Notes under the pieces: generated by a model
The model's database searches: none
What the model was told of the DNA's origin: nothing
Seen by the model: only the letters and a program-made list of their open reading frames with translations
NCBI GenBank assembly: GCA_963766175.1
Contig: CAVXZE010000030.1
Span: 40,016 to 104,015 of the forward strand
From: CAVXZE01 sp963766175
GTDB lineage: Bacteria; Myxococcota_A; UBA9160; UBA6930
Direction: 5' to 3'
DNA: 64,000 nt
Shown: positions 1 through 8,648 of the stretch, in pieces
How the letters are laid out: each line of letters begins with the position of its first letter
How positions within the stretch are numbered: position 1 is the stretch's first letter
Position numbers and translations under genes: made by a program

Positions 1-1256
1 GCCGGTGAGGCGGCGAGGGCGGCGATCGTCTCTTCATCGGCGGAGATCGACCTGCGACCGCCGGCGTGGTGAACGCCGGTGATCTGGCGATTCCAGGCGG
101 TCTGACATTGCAGGGTGAGGGATTCATCCGTGACGTCGAGACCGCTCCAATTGACGACGCCGAGCTCGCCGGCATCGAGGGGAGCGAGGGGGATCGATAC
201 CAGGGTCGGGTCCGCCGAGGTGGCGCTTGCAGAAGCTTCCGGTGAAGTCGCCTGCGTGGAAACCAGCTCGCAGTTCAGACGATCGAGGACCACGGTGACT
301 CCGGGCAATTCGTCAAAGGCGCAGCGAAGAGAGCGATGCAGCCGACCACCCGCCAGCGCGAGGAGAAACAGGCGCGGCATCAGTCCGTAGGTGATCATGC
401 TGGCGACCAGGAACGGCCACCACTCCCCCCAGCGGCCGGGATCCGCGAGCCCCGAAACGCCCGTCTGGCGGTAGTAGAGCGTCTCGCGGATCAGTTCGAG
501 CGACGGCGCCGCATCGGGGACGAACGCGACCCAGGGTGAGGACAGGATCCCCGTCAGACGATGGACCCCTTCGGGATTCGGCTCGAGCGTCGTGCTCCAT
601 GCGAAGGCCAGGTCGGAGAAGGTGATGAGATAGAGGCAGCCGGCCAGCGCGCCGAGGTTGAATGCGACCGCGAACGCCTGGGAGGAAAAGAGGATCGCCC
701 ACTTCTGGACCCGACCGAGCTGGCGACTCTGGAGCGAGCCGGATTGCGTGACATCGGTCAGCGGTTGGCGAATCCTCTCCGGGAGCCATCGCGTCAGCAG
801 GCGGATCAGTTGACCGGGCGAGAACCACGCCAAGGCCTCCTGGACCGCGACGAAGCCGGGCACCAGACGGGTCCAGCGCTGGGGAAGCATGACGATCCCC
901 AAGGGCAGCAGCAGGAGCAGCTGCGCTCCGACGAAGACCGCCAGGACCTGGACGACGTTCACCGGGCGGGAGCCGTCATAGCTGTAGACCGCCGCTGCGG
1001 CGCCCCAGCCCACCGCCAGACCGAGGAGCACGAGGAGTACGATCTGGAGGCGGTAGACCGCGCTGAGGGCGTGTCCGGGGAGATCGGCTTCGGTCCGGCG
1101 GAGGGCACCGAGCCACGCCGTCAGCAAGGCGCGGGGCTCGCGGGCGTGGGTTCGCAGTGAACCGACCAGCGCGCGATCGCGTCGGTGGACAGCGACCTCG
1201 GGACGTCCGGCGTCACGCTGGGTCTGAACGACCAGGTCGATCAGGTCAGCGAGCAT
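1..1256 (-). CDS. DUF2868-family membrane protein, C-terminus cut by window edge
   Basis: This leftward frame stays open from an ATG at 1256 to the window edge (about 418 codons), so the C-terminus is missing. The first ~60 residues are soluble and charged. Hydrophobic segments follow near residues 70-92 and 101-124, then two more near 190-215 and 290-315, then a soluble tail. This layout fits the DUF2868 integral membrane family, which commonly sits beside a DUF3482-type GTPase; any such partner would lie beyond the left edge. The ATG overlaps the stop of the upstream dehydrogenase gene by 11 bp, so the two are probably translationally coupled. Function is unknown, and the family call comes from remembered topology and context. 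The open frame over 1.25 kb with membrane-protein composition is seen directly; a rightward open frame over the same bases lacks protein-like composition. Confidence 0.6.
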   Translation of the reverse strand, partial: MLADLIDLVVQTQRDAGRPEVAVHRRDRALVGSLRTHAREPRALLTAWLGALRRTEADLPGHALSAVYRLQIVLLVLLGLAVGWGAAAAVYSYDGSRPVNVVQVLAVFVGAQLLLLLPLGIVMLPQRWTRLVPGFVAVQEALAWFSPGQLIRLLTRWLPERIRQPLTDVTQSGSLQSRQLGRVQKWAILFSSQAFAVAFNLGALAGCLYLITFSDLAFAWSTTLEPNPEGVHRLTGILSSPWVAFVPDAAPSLELIRETLYYRQTGVSGLADPGRWGEWWPFLVASMITYGLMPRLFLLALAGGRLHRSLRCAFDELPGVTVVLDRLNCELVSTQATSPEASASATSADPTLVSIPLAPLDAGELGVVNWSGLDVTDESLTLQCQTAWNRQITGVHHAGGRRSISADEETIAALAASP

Positions 1257-2424
1257 CGAAGCTCTCTCGCAGCGTGAAGCCGCGTCGACGCAGCTCCTCG
1301 ACGTACAGCGCCGGCGGCACCGCGATCTCGGCCGGGTGCACACCGCGCGGGGTGTCACCGCGCACGGTCATGACGGCCTTGATGGCAGCGTCCCAGCCGG
1401 TGGTGCGCTCCATCGCGGTGAAGCCGGTCTCCGGATCGTAGTGGTCGATCAGCTCGGTCAGCACCTGACAGCGCTTTCCATCCTTGTTTCCCTTGGCGAC
1501 GACACGCACCACCACGAAGTCGCGCTCCTCCGGGCGTGCCGTGATCTTTGGCTCCAGGAGGGTGTGCAGCACCTGGCGCGGCGAGACGCGGATCCCATCC
1601 ACCTCGATCGCCCGCTCCTCCAACAGGCCCGCGTCCATGTAGGCCTTCCACTGGGCGAAGTGGCCGGGCCAACGCAACGTCTTGTTCCACAGAGTCTCGA
1701 GCTTCCCTTCGAAGGTCCAGGGCATGGTCGAAGTCCCGCCACCGGCGACGAATGCCTCCATCTCACCAATGGAATCCGGAAGCTGGATGGTTTCGTAGTC
1801 TTCCGCGAGAAAGGTCGGCACCTCCACGCGCCTGCCACCACGAATGAAGTGAGCCACGCCGTAGTACTCGTTGGTCAGCCCGGCGATGTTGAAGGTGAGG
1901 ATGTAGTTGAAGGGGGGCTTCGGCTCCGCCGGGTTCCCGCCGTCCCACATCATGATCTCGTCCGTGCGGTCGAGCTTGCTCATGCAGTAGGTGATCAGGC
2001 TGGTGCCCATGCCGGGAACCTGACCGCAGTCGGGGATGACCGCGATGCCCGCTTCCTCGGCTTGCGGGCTCTGCAGCAGCTGCTGCCGCACCAGCTCGGT
2101 GTTGCCGCCCAGATCGGTCATGGATGCCCTGGCGCGAATCGCGGCGGTGGTGATCAGCGGGTTGTTCCAGTAGGGGACCGCCGACACGAACGCGTCGACC
2201 TCACGCAGGAGGATCTCGAGCTGTTGCGGCTCCGTGACGTCCACGCGACAGGCGTGCGCAACTTCCCTGTCGAGCAACCGGTTGACGCGCGCGGCCGATC
2301 TCTCGGCAACGCCCAGATCCAGGTCGGCGAGAACGACCTGCTTTGCCTCCCCGAAGCGCGCCATGTCGTAGGCCGCAGCGGTGCCCTGCCTCCCGCTACC
2401 GAGGACCGCGTACACGTGACTCAT
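1246..2424 (-). CDS. Saccharopine dehydrogenase-family protein, lysine 6-dehydrogenase-like
   Basis: A 392-residue NAD(P)-dependent oxidoreductase. The dinucleotide-binding motif GSGRQG lies at residues 9-14 after the first beta strand, and a saccharopine-dehydrogenase C-terminal domain follows. Length and C-terminal pattern (RTTGWDAAIKAV, then RGVHPAEIAVP) resemble bacterial lysine 6-dehydrogenases, which oxidise the lysine epsilon-amine to 2-aminoadipate semialdehyde with NAD. A second, more divergent family member lies at 13389-14456. The start has a good ribosome-binding site, GGGAG upstream of ATG. Its stop overlaps the DUF2868 gene, suggesting one transcript. The substrate is inferred; other members of this fold act on saccharopine or other amino acids. 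Confidence 0.75.
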   Translation of the reverse strand: MSHVYAVLGSGRQGTAAAYDMARFGEAKQVVLADLDLGVAERSAARVNRLLDREVAHACRVDVTEPQQLEILLREVDAFVSAVPYWNNPLITTAAIRARASMTDLGGNTELVRQQLLQSPQAEEAGIAVIPDCGQVPGMGTSLITYCMSKLDRTDEIMMWDGGNPAEPKPPFNYILTFNIAGLTNEYYGVAHFIRGGRRVEVPTFLAEDYETIQLPDSIGEMEAFVAGGGTSTMPWTFEGKLETLWNKTLRWPGHFAQWKAYMDAGLLEERAIEVDGIRVSPRQVLHTLLEPKITARPEERDFVVVRVVAKGNKDGKRCQVLTELIDHYDPETGFTAMERTTGWDAAIKAVMTVRGDTPRGVHPAEIAVPPALYVEELRRRGFTLRESFDAR

Positions 2425-2629
2425 TGCTCACTCCCTGCTCCATCAAGGGGTGTCTCGTCCGGGCTTGACCAGGGCACCTGACCTGAAGCTAGCACCGTGC
2501 AGTGGCCCCACCTCGGGCGGGCGATCGAGGCCCCCGGCCACCCCGTGGCGTTTCGCCCGGGGCAGCGGATCTCGAGGGCGAAGGGGCGCGAATGCGCTAC
2601 ACCAGCCCGACGCGAGATCCGAGATCGAC

Positions 2630-3712
2630 GTGAGGAGAGAGGCCCTGAGCAGCGACTCCGACAGACATCCGCTCCCCCCTCTGCCGCCGCAGCCCGGCGA
2701 CGTTCCGTGGCCGACGGAGGTCTGGCCCCGGGCGGAGCTCGACGGCCGGGTGGACCGCGACCTCCTGGATCGCAGCCTCGACCACGCCTTCGCCCAGCCG
2801 GAGAGCCTCGGCACGACGAACGCCATGGTCATCGTGCACCGGGGCGCGATCGTGAGAGAGCGTTACGCCGACGGCCTCGACGCGACCACGACGCACGTCT
2901 CATGGTCGATGGCGAAGAGCATGTTGCACGCCACCATCGGCATCCTGGTGCGCGAGGGGCGCCTCGACGTCGCGGCGATCGCCGACGACCCGGCGTGGAG
3001 AGCAGCGGGCGATCCGCGCGGGAGCATCACCATCGACCAGCTGCTGAAGATGCGAAGCGGCCTTCTCTTCCACGAGGACTACGTCGACGAGCACACCTCG
3101 CACGTGATCGAGATGCTCTTCGGCGCGGGCAAGCCGGATTCGGCAGCCTATGCGGCGGCATTGCCGCTCGAGCACGAGCCGGACTCCGTCTTCCACTACT
3201 CGAGCGGCACCTCGAACATCCTCTCGGCGATGGTGGCTCGCCTGCTTGGAGTGCGCGGCGACGCCTACCGCGCATTCCTCCGCCGCGAGCTCTGGGATCC
3301 ACTTGGCATGAAGTCGGCGGAGCCGCGCTTCGACGAGGCCGGCCACTGGATCGCCTCCTCCTTCGTGTTCGCCACCGCCCAGGACTTCGCGCGGTTCGGG
3401 CTGCTCTACCTGCGCGACGGGGTCTGGGCAGGTCGGCGGATCCTGCCGGAGGGCTGGGTCGACTACGCGCGCACCTACACCGGAACCGACGAGGAGACCG
3501 GCCTGGGCTATGGCGCGCACTGGTGGCTGGTCCCCAGCGACCTGGGGATCTTTCGCTGCTCGGGCTACAACGGCCAGCGCATCATCGTCGTGCCGCCCCT
3601 GGATCTGGTGGTGGTGCGGCTCGGTGTCTCACCCGTGGACCTCGCGCCGGAGCTGGAGCGCTTCCACATGCAGGTGATCGACGCCTTCCGGCCGCTCCTG
3701 GACGAATCGTAG
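2630..3712 (+). CDS. Serine hydrolase, beta-lactamase/penicillin-binding-protein fold
   Basis: From the GTG at 2630 the product is 360 residues. The catalytic motif S-M-A-K is at about residues 93-96, and the second motif Y-S-S is at about residue 190. A glycine-rich stretch near the end (SGYNGQR) takes the place of the usual KTG/HxG. This matches the class C beta-lactamase-like family (PF00144), which includes esterases, peptidases and amide hydrolases. No signal peptide is obvious, so it may be cytoplasmic. The frame is open 60 codons upstream to 2450, but that stretch is Arg/Pro-rich and unlike a real N-terminus. The start is uncertain because the ribosome-binding site is weak. It is transcribed away from the dehydrogenase at 2424. 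Physiological substrate unknown. Confidence 0.75.
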   Translation: MRREALSSDSDRHPLPPLPPQPGDVPWPTEVWPRAELDGRVDRDLLDRSLDHAFAQPESLGTTNAMVIVHRGAIVRERYADGLDATTTHVSWSMAKSMLHATIGILVREGRLDVAAIADDPAWRAAGDPRGSITIDQLLKMRSGLLFHEDYVDEHTSHVIEMLFGAGKPDSAAYAAALPLEHEPDSVFHYSSGTSNILSAMVARLLGVRGDAYRAFLRRELWDPLGMKSAEPRFDEAGHWIASSFVFATAQDFARFGLLYLRDGVWAGRRILPEGWVDYARTYTGTDEETGLGYGAHWWLVPSDLGIFRCSGYNGQRIIVVPPLDLVVVRLGVSPVDLAPELERFHMQVIDAFRPLLDES

Positions 3713-3841
3713 GGGGCCTCCGCGATCTGCAGGGTTTCGCGGGCCAATGGAGGGCAGGCCAGCGCCGGGGTGGCGCGCCCCCAACCCGGTCCGTAGCATG
3801 ATGGGTCCCTGGCACGACACCCCATCCAAGGAGACCCCCCA

Positions 3842-5569
3842 ATGTCCGAGATCACCGTTGGCGAGTTGCTGGTCCGCTGCCTGGCCGCCGAGGGCATCGA
3901 GCTCATCACCGGCATCATCGATGGAGCCCACATCCCGATCGTGGTGCACACCGAGAAGTACGGGATTCGCTACGTGAACGCGCACCACGAGGAGGCCGCG
4001 GTGCACATCGCCGAGGGCTACTCGCGGATCGCGCGCAAGCCCGGCGTGGTAATCGGGAACCCGGCCTGCGGCACCGGGAACATGCTGGCCGGCGTGGTCA
4101 GCGCGCACGGAGAGGGGCATCCGATTGTGGCGATCGGCACGCTGCGGTCGCCCCTCAAGAGCGATCCGAACCGCGGGGGGGCCTGGCAGTCGGCGGACAC
4201 GGAGAGCATGGCTCGCCCGATCACCAAGTACGCGGCGACCGTGCGCCTGTGGGAAAGACTCCCCGAGATGATGCGGGCGGCATTCCGCGCGGCGATGACC
4301 GGGCGGCCCGGCCCCTCCTATCTGGCGATCCCGGACGACCTGCTGCTCCAGAAGATCGACGCGGACCGCCTCCCCCCGATCCACGAGGCGTCGCGCTATC
4401 GGGTCATCGACATGGGGGCGGGAGACCCGGCGGCGATCGAGCGCGCAGCCGACCTCCTCGCCAACGCAAAGCGGATCTACCTGCACGCCGGCAAGGGCGT
4501 TCTCTGGGCGGATGGCGCCAAGGAGCTCCTCGCGCTCGGCGAGCACCTCGGTGCCTGCATGGGCGCGAGCCTCGGCGCCCGCGGCGTGATCCCCGAGGAC
4601 CACCCGCATTACTTCCACCCCTTCGACATCGGCGGCGCCGGTCTCGCCCGCGCCGAGGCGGAGGTGGTGCTGGTGGTGGGCGGCCGGCTCGGCGAGTACG
4701 ACGGCTGGGGCGGACCGCCGATGTGGGGCGATCCCGCCGCGCAGACCACCATCCAGATCGACGGGGACCCGATGTCGATCGGCCTGAACCGCCCGGTCGA
4801 ACTCGGGATCGTGGCCGACGCCAAGGCGGCGCTCGGCGCGCTGCTCGAGGCGGTGCGCAGCCGCACCAGCCCCCGCGCCGAGCCGCCGGGCCTGGCGAGC
4901 TATCGCGAGAAGACCAACGAGACCATGAAGACTGGGATCGGGTACCTCGGAACCGAGTGTACGACGGGCGTCAACCCGGGGCAGATGGTGATGGCGGTGC
5001 GCCAGAAGTTCCCGCCCGAGTCGATCACGGTTCTCGACGGTGGCAACACGACGCTCACCGGCGTCGCCTTCCACCCGATCCTCTCCTCGCCGAGCTTCAT
5101 CTACTCGGTGAAGATGGGCTATCTGGGAACCGGGCTCCCCTTCGCGATGGGCGCCAAGCTCGCGGCGCCCGGCCGTCCCGTCTGCCTGATCAGCGGCGAC
5201 GGTGCCTTCGGCTTCAACGTGATGGAGCTCGAGACCGCGGCCCGCGAGAATCTACCGATCGTGGTGCTCGTCGCGGTGGACGCGGCCTGGGGCATGGAGA
5301 AGACCGCCTACCTGGCGCAGGGCTACAGCGCCGCCGACTGGGAGAACCGCGGGATCGAGCTGGCGAACGTCTCCTACGACGTAGTGGCGAAGGGCCTCGG
5401 CTGCCACGGAGAGCGGGTGGAACGCATGGAGGAGCTGGAGCCCGCGCTGGATCGCTCGCTGGCGTCGGGCAAGCCCGCCGTGATCCACGTGCAGGTGGAC
5501 CGCGATCTCAACACCAAGCCCCCGGGCTGGGAGCAGTTCCGCGCGGCGCGTAGCGTGCAGGGGTATTGA
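3842..5569 (+). CDS. Thiamine diphosphate-dependent enzyme, acetolactate synthase-like
   Basis: A 575-residue three-domain ThDP enzyme. The N-terminal Pyr domain carries HHEEAAVHIAEGY, with the cofactor-activating glutamate near residue 50. A central Rossmann-like domain follows, then a C-terminal PP domain with the metal/diphosphate motif starting GDGAFGF and running through AARENLP. These are hallmarks of the acetolactate synthase/benzoylformate decarboxylase/oxalyl-CoA decarboxylase superfamily. The start is well placed: AAGGAG precedes ATG by about nine bases. No small regulatory subunit is adjacent, which argues against a biosynthetic acetolactate synthase. Substrate cannot be assigned from sequence alone. 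The serine hydrolase gene ends 129 bp upstream on the same strand, so co-transcription is possible. Confidence 0.85.
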   Translation: MSEITVGELLVRCLAAEGIELITGIIDGAHIPIVVHTEKYGIRYVNAHHEEAAVHIAEGYSRIARKPGVVIGNPACGTGNMLAGVVSAHGEGHPIVAIGTLRSPLKSDPNRGGAWQSADTESMARPITKYAATVRLWERLPEMMRAAFRAAMTGRPGPSYLAIPDDLLLQKIDADRLPPIHEASRYRVIDMGAGDPAAIERAADLLANAKRIYLHAGKGVLWADGAKELLALGEHLGACMGASLGARGVIPEDHPHYFHPFDIGGAGLARAEAEVVLVVGGRLGEYDGWGGPPMWGDPAAQTTIQIDGDPMSIGLNRPVELGIVADAKAALGALLEAVRSRTSPRAEPPGLASYREKTNETMKTGIGYLGTECTTGVNPGQMVMAVRQKFPPESITVLDGGNTTLTGVAFHPILSSPSFIYSVKMGYLGTGLPFAMGAKLAAPGRPVCLISGDGAFGFNVMELETAARENLPIVVLVAVDAAWGMEKTAYLAQGYSAADWENRGIELANVSYDVVAKGLGCHGERVERMEELEPALDRSLASGKPAVIHVQVDRDLNTKPPGWEQFRAARSVQGY

Positions 5570-5612
5570 GCTCGGGATCGCTTTCTCGCGTCTCAAGAAG
5601 CCCTCGAGCGAC

Positions 5613-5634
5613 TGCACTGCTGCACAGCAGTGCA
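5613..5634. promoter_or_regulatory. Perfect 10-bp-arm palindrome downstream of ThDP gene
   Basis: Two 10-bp arms (TGCACTGCTG and its complement) are separated by the two bases CA. It lies 44 bp past the stop at 5569. There is no T-run, so it is not a classical intrinsic terminator. It could be a protein-binding site, an mRNA-stabilising hairpin, or the outer edge of the leader repeat that follows. Confidence 0.5.
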
Positions 5635-5783
5635 ACCTCGCTGCTGCAGCCCGAGCCCTTTCTGCGGCGTCTCGGAGCCGTAGGCGGCGCTCGTGCGCAC
5701 GCCGCGCTGGCACGTTTGTTGCTGCGGGAGCCGTCATCGTTCGACTCCCGGCCGCAAAGGAGAGAGGTGTGAGCGAAGACGGC
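5627..5783 (+). repeat. Duplicated leader repeat, copy A (5' of quinoprotein gene)
   Basis: About 157 bp that aligns by eye with 7835-7993 along its whole length. Shared blocks include GCGTCTCGGAGCCG, GGCACGTTTGTTGCT and GCCGTCATCG. They end in a shared ribosome-binding site (AAAGG-AGAGAG), the GTG start and the first five codons (V-S-E-D/G-G). The two following genes are unrelated. The repeat therefore carries a complete translation-initiation region. The intervening distance is 2.2 kb. A database search would show whether it recurs elsewhere in the genome. Confidence 0.75.
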
Positions 5784-7805
5784 AAGCTGTACTTCAACTC
5801 CAGGCTGGGCATAGTCTACACTGCGGCCATGTGGGGCGTCGCGGTATCGAGCCTGCTGTCCTTCCTGATACTGACCGGCTGTAGCTCCCCGGAGATTCCC
5901 GTGGGCGGGCCGACCGCCGACTGGCCGGTCTATGGAGGCGCACCCGGCGGGGCGCGCTACTCCCCGCTGACGCAGATCGATCCGGGAAACGTCAGCCGCC
6001 TCGAGGTCGCCTGGACCTACCACACGGGTGACGTCTCCGAGGGGGGACCGGGGGCACCGGCCCGCAACCGGAGCTCCTTCCAGGCGACGCCAATTGTTGT
6101 CGATGGGACGCTCTACTTTCCCACCGCCTTCTCCCGCGTCATCGCGCTCGACCCCGAGACGGGCCGCGAGCGCTGGAGCTTCGACCCCGGGCTGGACCTG
6201 TCCGCCGACTACGCGGAGATCGCGGCGCGCGGAGTCACCACCTGGCTCGATCCGGAGAGGAGCACGGGCGACGAGTGTCGGCGACGCATCTTCCTCGCGC
6301 ACCGCGGCGCGCGGTTGCACGCCCTCGACGCAGAAACGGGTCGCCCCTGCTCCGACTTCGGAACCGCGGGAGAGGTCGACCTCACGCTCGGTGTAGCACG
6401 GGTCCGTGACCCGGACTACCACAGGCCAAACTACGGGGTGACGTCGCCGCCCGTCACGATCGGCGACCTCGTCGTGGTCGGGTCGGCCATCGGGGACAAC
6501 CAGTGGGTCGAGGACGCGCCCGGAACCGTGCGCGCCTACGACGCGCGCAGCGGAGCGCTGCGCTGGGGCTGGGATCCGATCCCGCGGGAAGAGGGGGATC
6601 CCGCCTGGCGGGAATGGACGCCGGAGGCCCGGCGCAAGAACGGGGGTGCGAACGCCTGGTCCATCCTCTCGGTCGATCCCGAGCGGGACCTGGTGTTCGT
6701 ACCGACGGGCAGCGCCAGCCCCGACTTCTACGGCGGCGAGCGGACCGGCGACAACCGCTGGGCCAACTCTGTCGTCGCGCTCCGGGGCTCCACCGGCGAG
6801 CTGGTCTGGGGCTATCAGCTGGTGCATCACGACCTCTGGGACTACGACGTGCCGGCGCAGCCGACGCTCGTCACGGTGCGGCGAGGCGGCGAGGAGATCC
6901 CGGCCGTCACCCAGGCCTCGAAGATGGGCCTGGTCTTCGTCTTGCACCGGGAGACGGGCGAACCGCTCTTCCCCGTCGAGGAGCGGCCCGTGCCGCAGTC
7001 CAACGTCCCGGGGGAGCGGAGCTCGCCCACACAGCCCTTCCCGAAGCTGCCTCCGCCGTTGGTCCCGCATCGGTTCACGCCGGAGGACGCCTGGGGACTG
7101 ACGCCATGGGACCGCGGCCGCTGTCGCGAGCTTCTCCAGAGCCTGCGCTACGACGGGATCTTCACGCCGCCGAGCCTGCAGGGAACGCTGCTCTTTCCGG
7201 GCGCGGCAGGCGGAACGAACTGGGGCAGCGTAGCCTTCGGGCCGTCGAGCGGCCTGCTGGTCCTGAACACCAGCAGCGTCCCCCACAGCGTCAGGCTGAT
7301 CCCGCAGGCGGACCTCGCGGAGACGCGCCGCGCCAATCCCGGGAAGGAGGTCTCCCCACAGGCCGGTACCCCCTATGGGATGATCCGAGACACCGTCATC
7401 TCTCCGTTTGGCGTCCCCTGCAACCCGCCGCCCTGGGGCCAGCTGCACGCGATCGACCTCTCGACCGGGAAGATCCGCTGGCAGGTAACGCTGGGGACCA
7501 CGCGCGACCTCGCGCCGGTGCCGATCCCCATGGGCTGGGGCACGCCCAACATGGGCGGGCCCATCATCACGGCGACGGGGCTCGTCTTCATCGGGGCCGC
7601 GATGGACGACTACCTGCGGGCTTTCGATCTCGAGAGCGGTGCCGAGCTCTGGAAGGGGCGGCTGCCCGCGGGCGGCCAGGCGACACCGATGACGTATCGC
7701 CTCGGCGAGGACCGGAGACAATACGTCGTCATCGCCGCCGGTGGCCACGGGAAGCTGGGAAATCGCCTCGGCGACGCGCTCGTCGCCTTTGCCCTGCCGC
7801 AGTAG
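5769..7805 (+). CDS. PQQ-dependent quinoprotein dehydrogenase, lipoprotein
   Basis: A 678-residue beta-propeller quinoprotein. The N-terminal hydrophobic segment ends in a lipobox L-T-G-C at about residues 35-38, so it is predicted to be a lipid-anchored periplasmic protein. The mature part opens with DWPVYGGAPGGARYSPLTQI, typical of membrane-type PQQ glucose/alcohol dehydrogenases. Tryptophan-docking-like repeats follow (ALRWGWDPI, ELVWGYQLVHHDLWDYD). These enzymes oxidise sugars or alcohols and pass electrons to the respiratory chain. The GTG start has a strong ribosome-binding site (GGAGAG) supplied by the leader repeat. An alternative ATG at 5829 sits 6 bases after TACACT and would give a leaderless, shorter protein. 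No PQQ biosynthesis genes are in the window. Substrate unknown. Confidence 0.85.
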   Translation: MSEDGKLYFNSRLGIVYTAAMWGVAVSSLLSFLILTGCSSPEIPVGGPTADWPVYGGAPGGARYSPLTQIDPGNVSRLEVAWTYHTGDVSEGGPGAPARNRSSFQATPIVVDGTLYFPTAFSRVIALDPETGRERWSFDPGLDLSADYAEIAARGVTTWLDPERSTGDECRRRIFLAHRGARLHALDAETGRPCSDFGTAGEVDLTLGVARVRDPDYHRPNYGVTSPPVTIGDLVVVGSAIGDNQWVEDAPGTVRAYDARSGALRWGWDPIPREEGDPAWREWTPEARRKNGGANAWSILSVDPERDLVFVPTGSASPDFYGGERTGDNRWANSVVALRGSTGELVWGYQLVHHDLWDYDVPAQPTLVTVRRGGEEIPAVTQASKMGLVFVLHRETGEPLFPVEERPVPQSNVPGERSSPTQPFPKLPPPLVPHRFTPEDAWGLTPWDRGRCRELLQSLRYDGIFTPPSLQGTLLFPGAAGGTNWGSVAFGPSSGLLVLNTSSVPHSVRLIPQADLAETRRANPGKEVSPQAGTPYGMIRDTVISPFGVPCNPPPWGQLHAIDLSTGKIRWQVTLGTTRDLAPVPIPMGWGTPNMGGPIITATGLVFIGAAMDDYLRAFDLESGAELWKGRLPAGGQATPMTYRLGEDRRQYVVIAAGGHGKLGNRLGDALVAFALPQ

Positions 7806-7834
7806 GGTCGCGCGAACCTCGGCCCTCCAGGCCA

Positions 7835-7993
7835 GCGGTGCAGCTCGTTTGCTGCAGCCGGAGCCCTTCTTCCCGCGTCTCGGAGCCGCACGCGACGCTC
7901 GAGCTCGAATTCCTCCGGCACGTTTGTTGCTAAAGCAGCCGTCATCGGGCGGACGCCCGAGCCGAAAGGGAGAGAGGCGTGAGCGAAGGCGGC
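7835..7993 (+). repeat. Duplicated leader repeat, copy B (5' of hemolysin III-type gene)
   Basis: About 159 bp homologous to 5627-5783, including the ribosome-binding site, GTG and first codons. The best conserved part is the central block around GCGTCTCGGAGCCG and the segment GGCACGTTTGTTGCT. Divergence is mainly substitutions, so this is an old duplication or an independently inserted intergenic repeat family rather than a recent tandem copy. Confidence 0.75.
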
Positions 7994-8632
7994 GAGCAGC
8001 GAAAGCGAACCCAGTCCCTCGGGGAAGAGATCGCCAACAGCGTGAGCCACGGCGTGGGTCTTCTGGCGGCCCTGATCGCGGCACCGGTTCTCGTCATCGA
8101 CGCGATCCATCGCGGTGACACGGCCGGGCTCATCGGCGCCTCCGTCTTCGCGGCAACCATGGTGCTGCTGTACATCACCTCCACGCTGTATCACGCGCTG
8201 CCCCCGAGCCGGGCCAAGGCGATCTTCCGAGTCCTCGATCACTCGGCGATCTACCTGTTCATCGCCGGCACCTACACGCCCTTCGCACTCGGTGTGCTTC
8301 GGGGTCCCTGGGGCTCGAGCCTGGTGATCCTGGTCTGGACACTTGCCCTGGTCGGGATCGGACTAAAGGCCGCTGGCGGAGTGGGGCATCCGAAGCTCTC
8401 GACGGGAGTCTATCTGGCCATGGGCTGGCTGGTTCTCGTCGCGGCCAAGCCACTGGTGGCCGCGATCCCGACGTGGGGACTGTTCTGGCTCCTGTCGGGC
8501 GGTCTGGTCTACACGGCTGGGGTCGCCTTCTTCGCCGCGCCCCGCGTTCGCTATACCCATTTCGTCTGGCACCTGTTCGTGGCGGCAGGTACCACCTGTC
8601 ACTTCGTCGCGGTCTTGCGGTACGCCGGTTGA
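7979..8632 (+). CDS. Hemolysin III / TrhA family membrane protein (PAQR-like)
   Basis: A 217-residue, seven-helix membrane protein. Family landmarks are visible: IANSVSHGVG near residue 20, the S-x3-H motif STLYHAL near residue 65, LDHSAIYLFIAGTYTPF near residue 85, and a C-terminal HFVWHLFVAAG with a conserved histidine pair. These conserved Ser/Asp/His residues form the predicted metal site of the PAQR/alkaline ceramidase-like superfamily. Bacterial members are linked to membrane-energy or lipid homeostasis; the haemolysin name is historical. The GTG start follows a strong AAAGGGAGAG site lying within the leader repeat. It is 173 bp downstream of the quinoprotein gene, so it may have its own promoter in the repeat. 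Confidence 0.9.
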   Translation: MSEGGEQRKRTQSLGEEIANSVSHGVGLLAALIAAPVLVIDAIHRGDTAGLIGASVFAATMVLLYITSTLYHALPPSRAKAIFRVLDHSAIYLFIAGTYTPFALGVLRGPWGSSLVILVWTLALVGIGLKAAGGVGHPKLSTGVYLAMGWLVLVAAKPLVAAIPTWGLFWLLSGGLVYTAGVAFFAAPRVRYTHFVWHLFVAAGTTCHFVAVLRYAG

Positions 8633-8648
8633 GGAGCGCACTCGCCTG

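Noticed and set aside
561..1160. Rightward open frame opposite the DUF2868 gene
   Set aside because: Gln/Arg/Glu-rich without motifs; the leftward frame shows proper membrane segments and continues from a coupled start.
5508..8084. Long leftward open frame (858 codons) antisense to the quinoprotein and hemolysin III genes
   Set aside because: High GC content keeps the antisense frame free of stops. Composition is Arg/Gly/Pro-rich, no family motif is visible, and the sense strand has two clear proteins with ribosome-binding sites.
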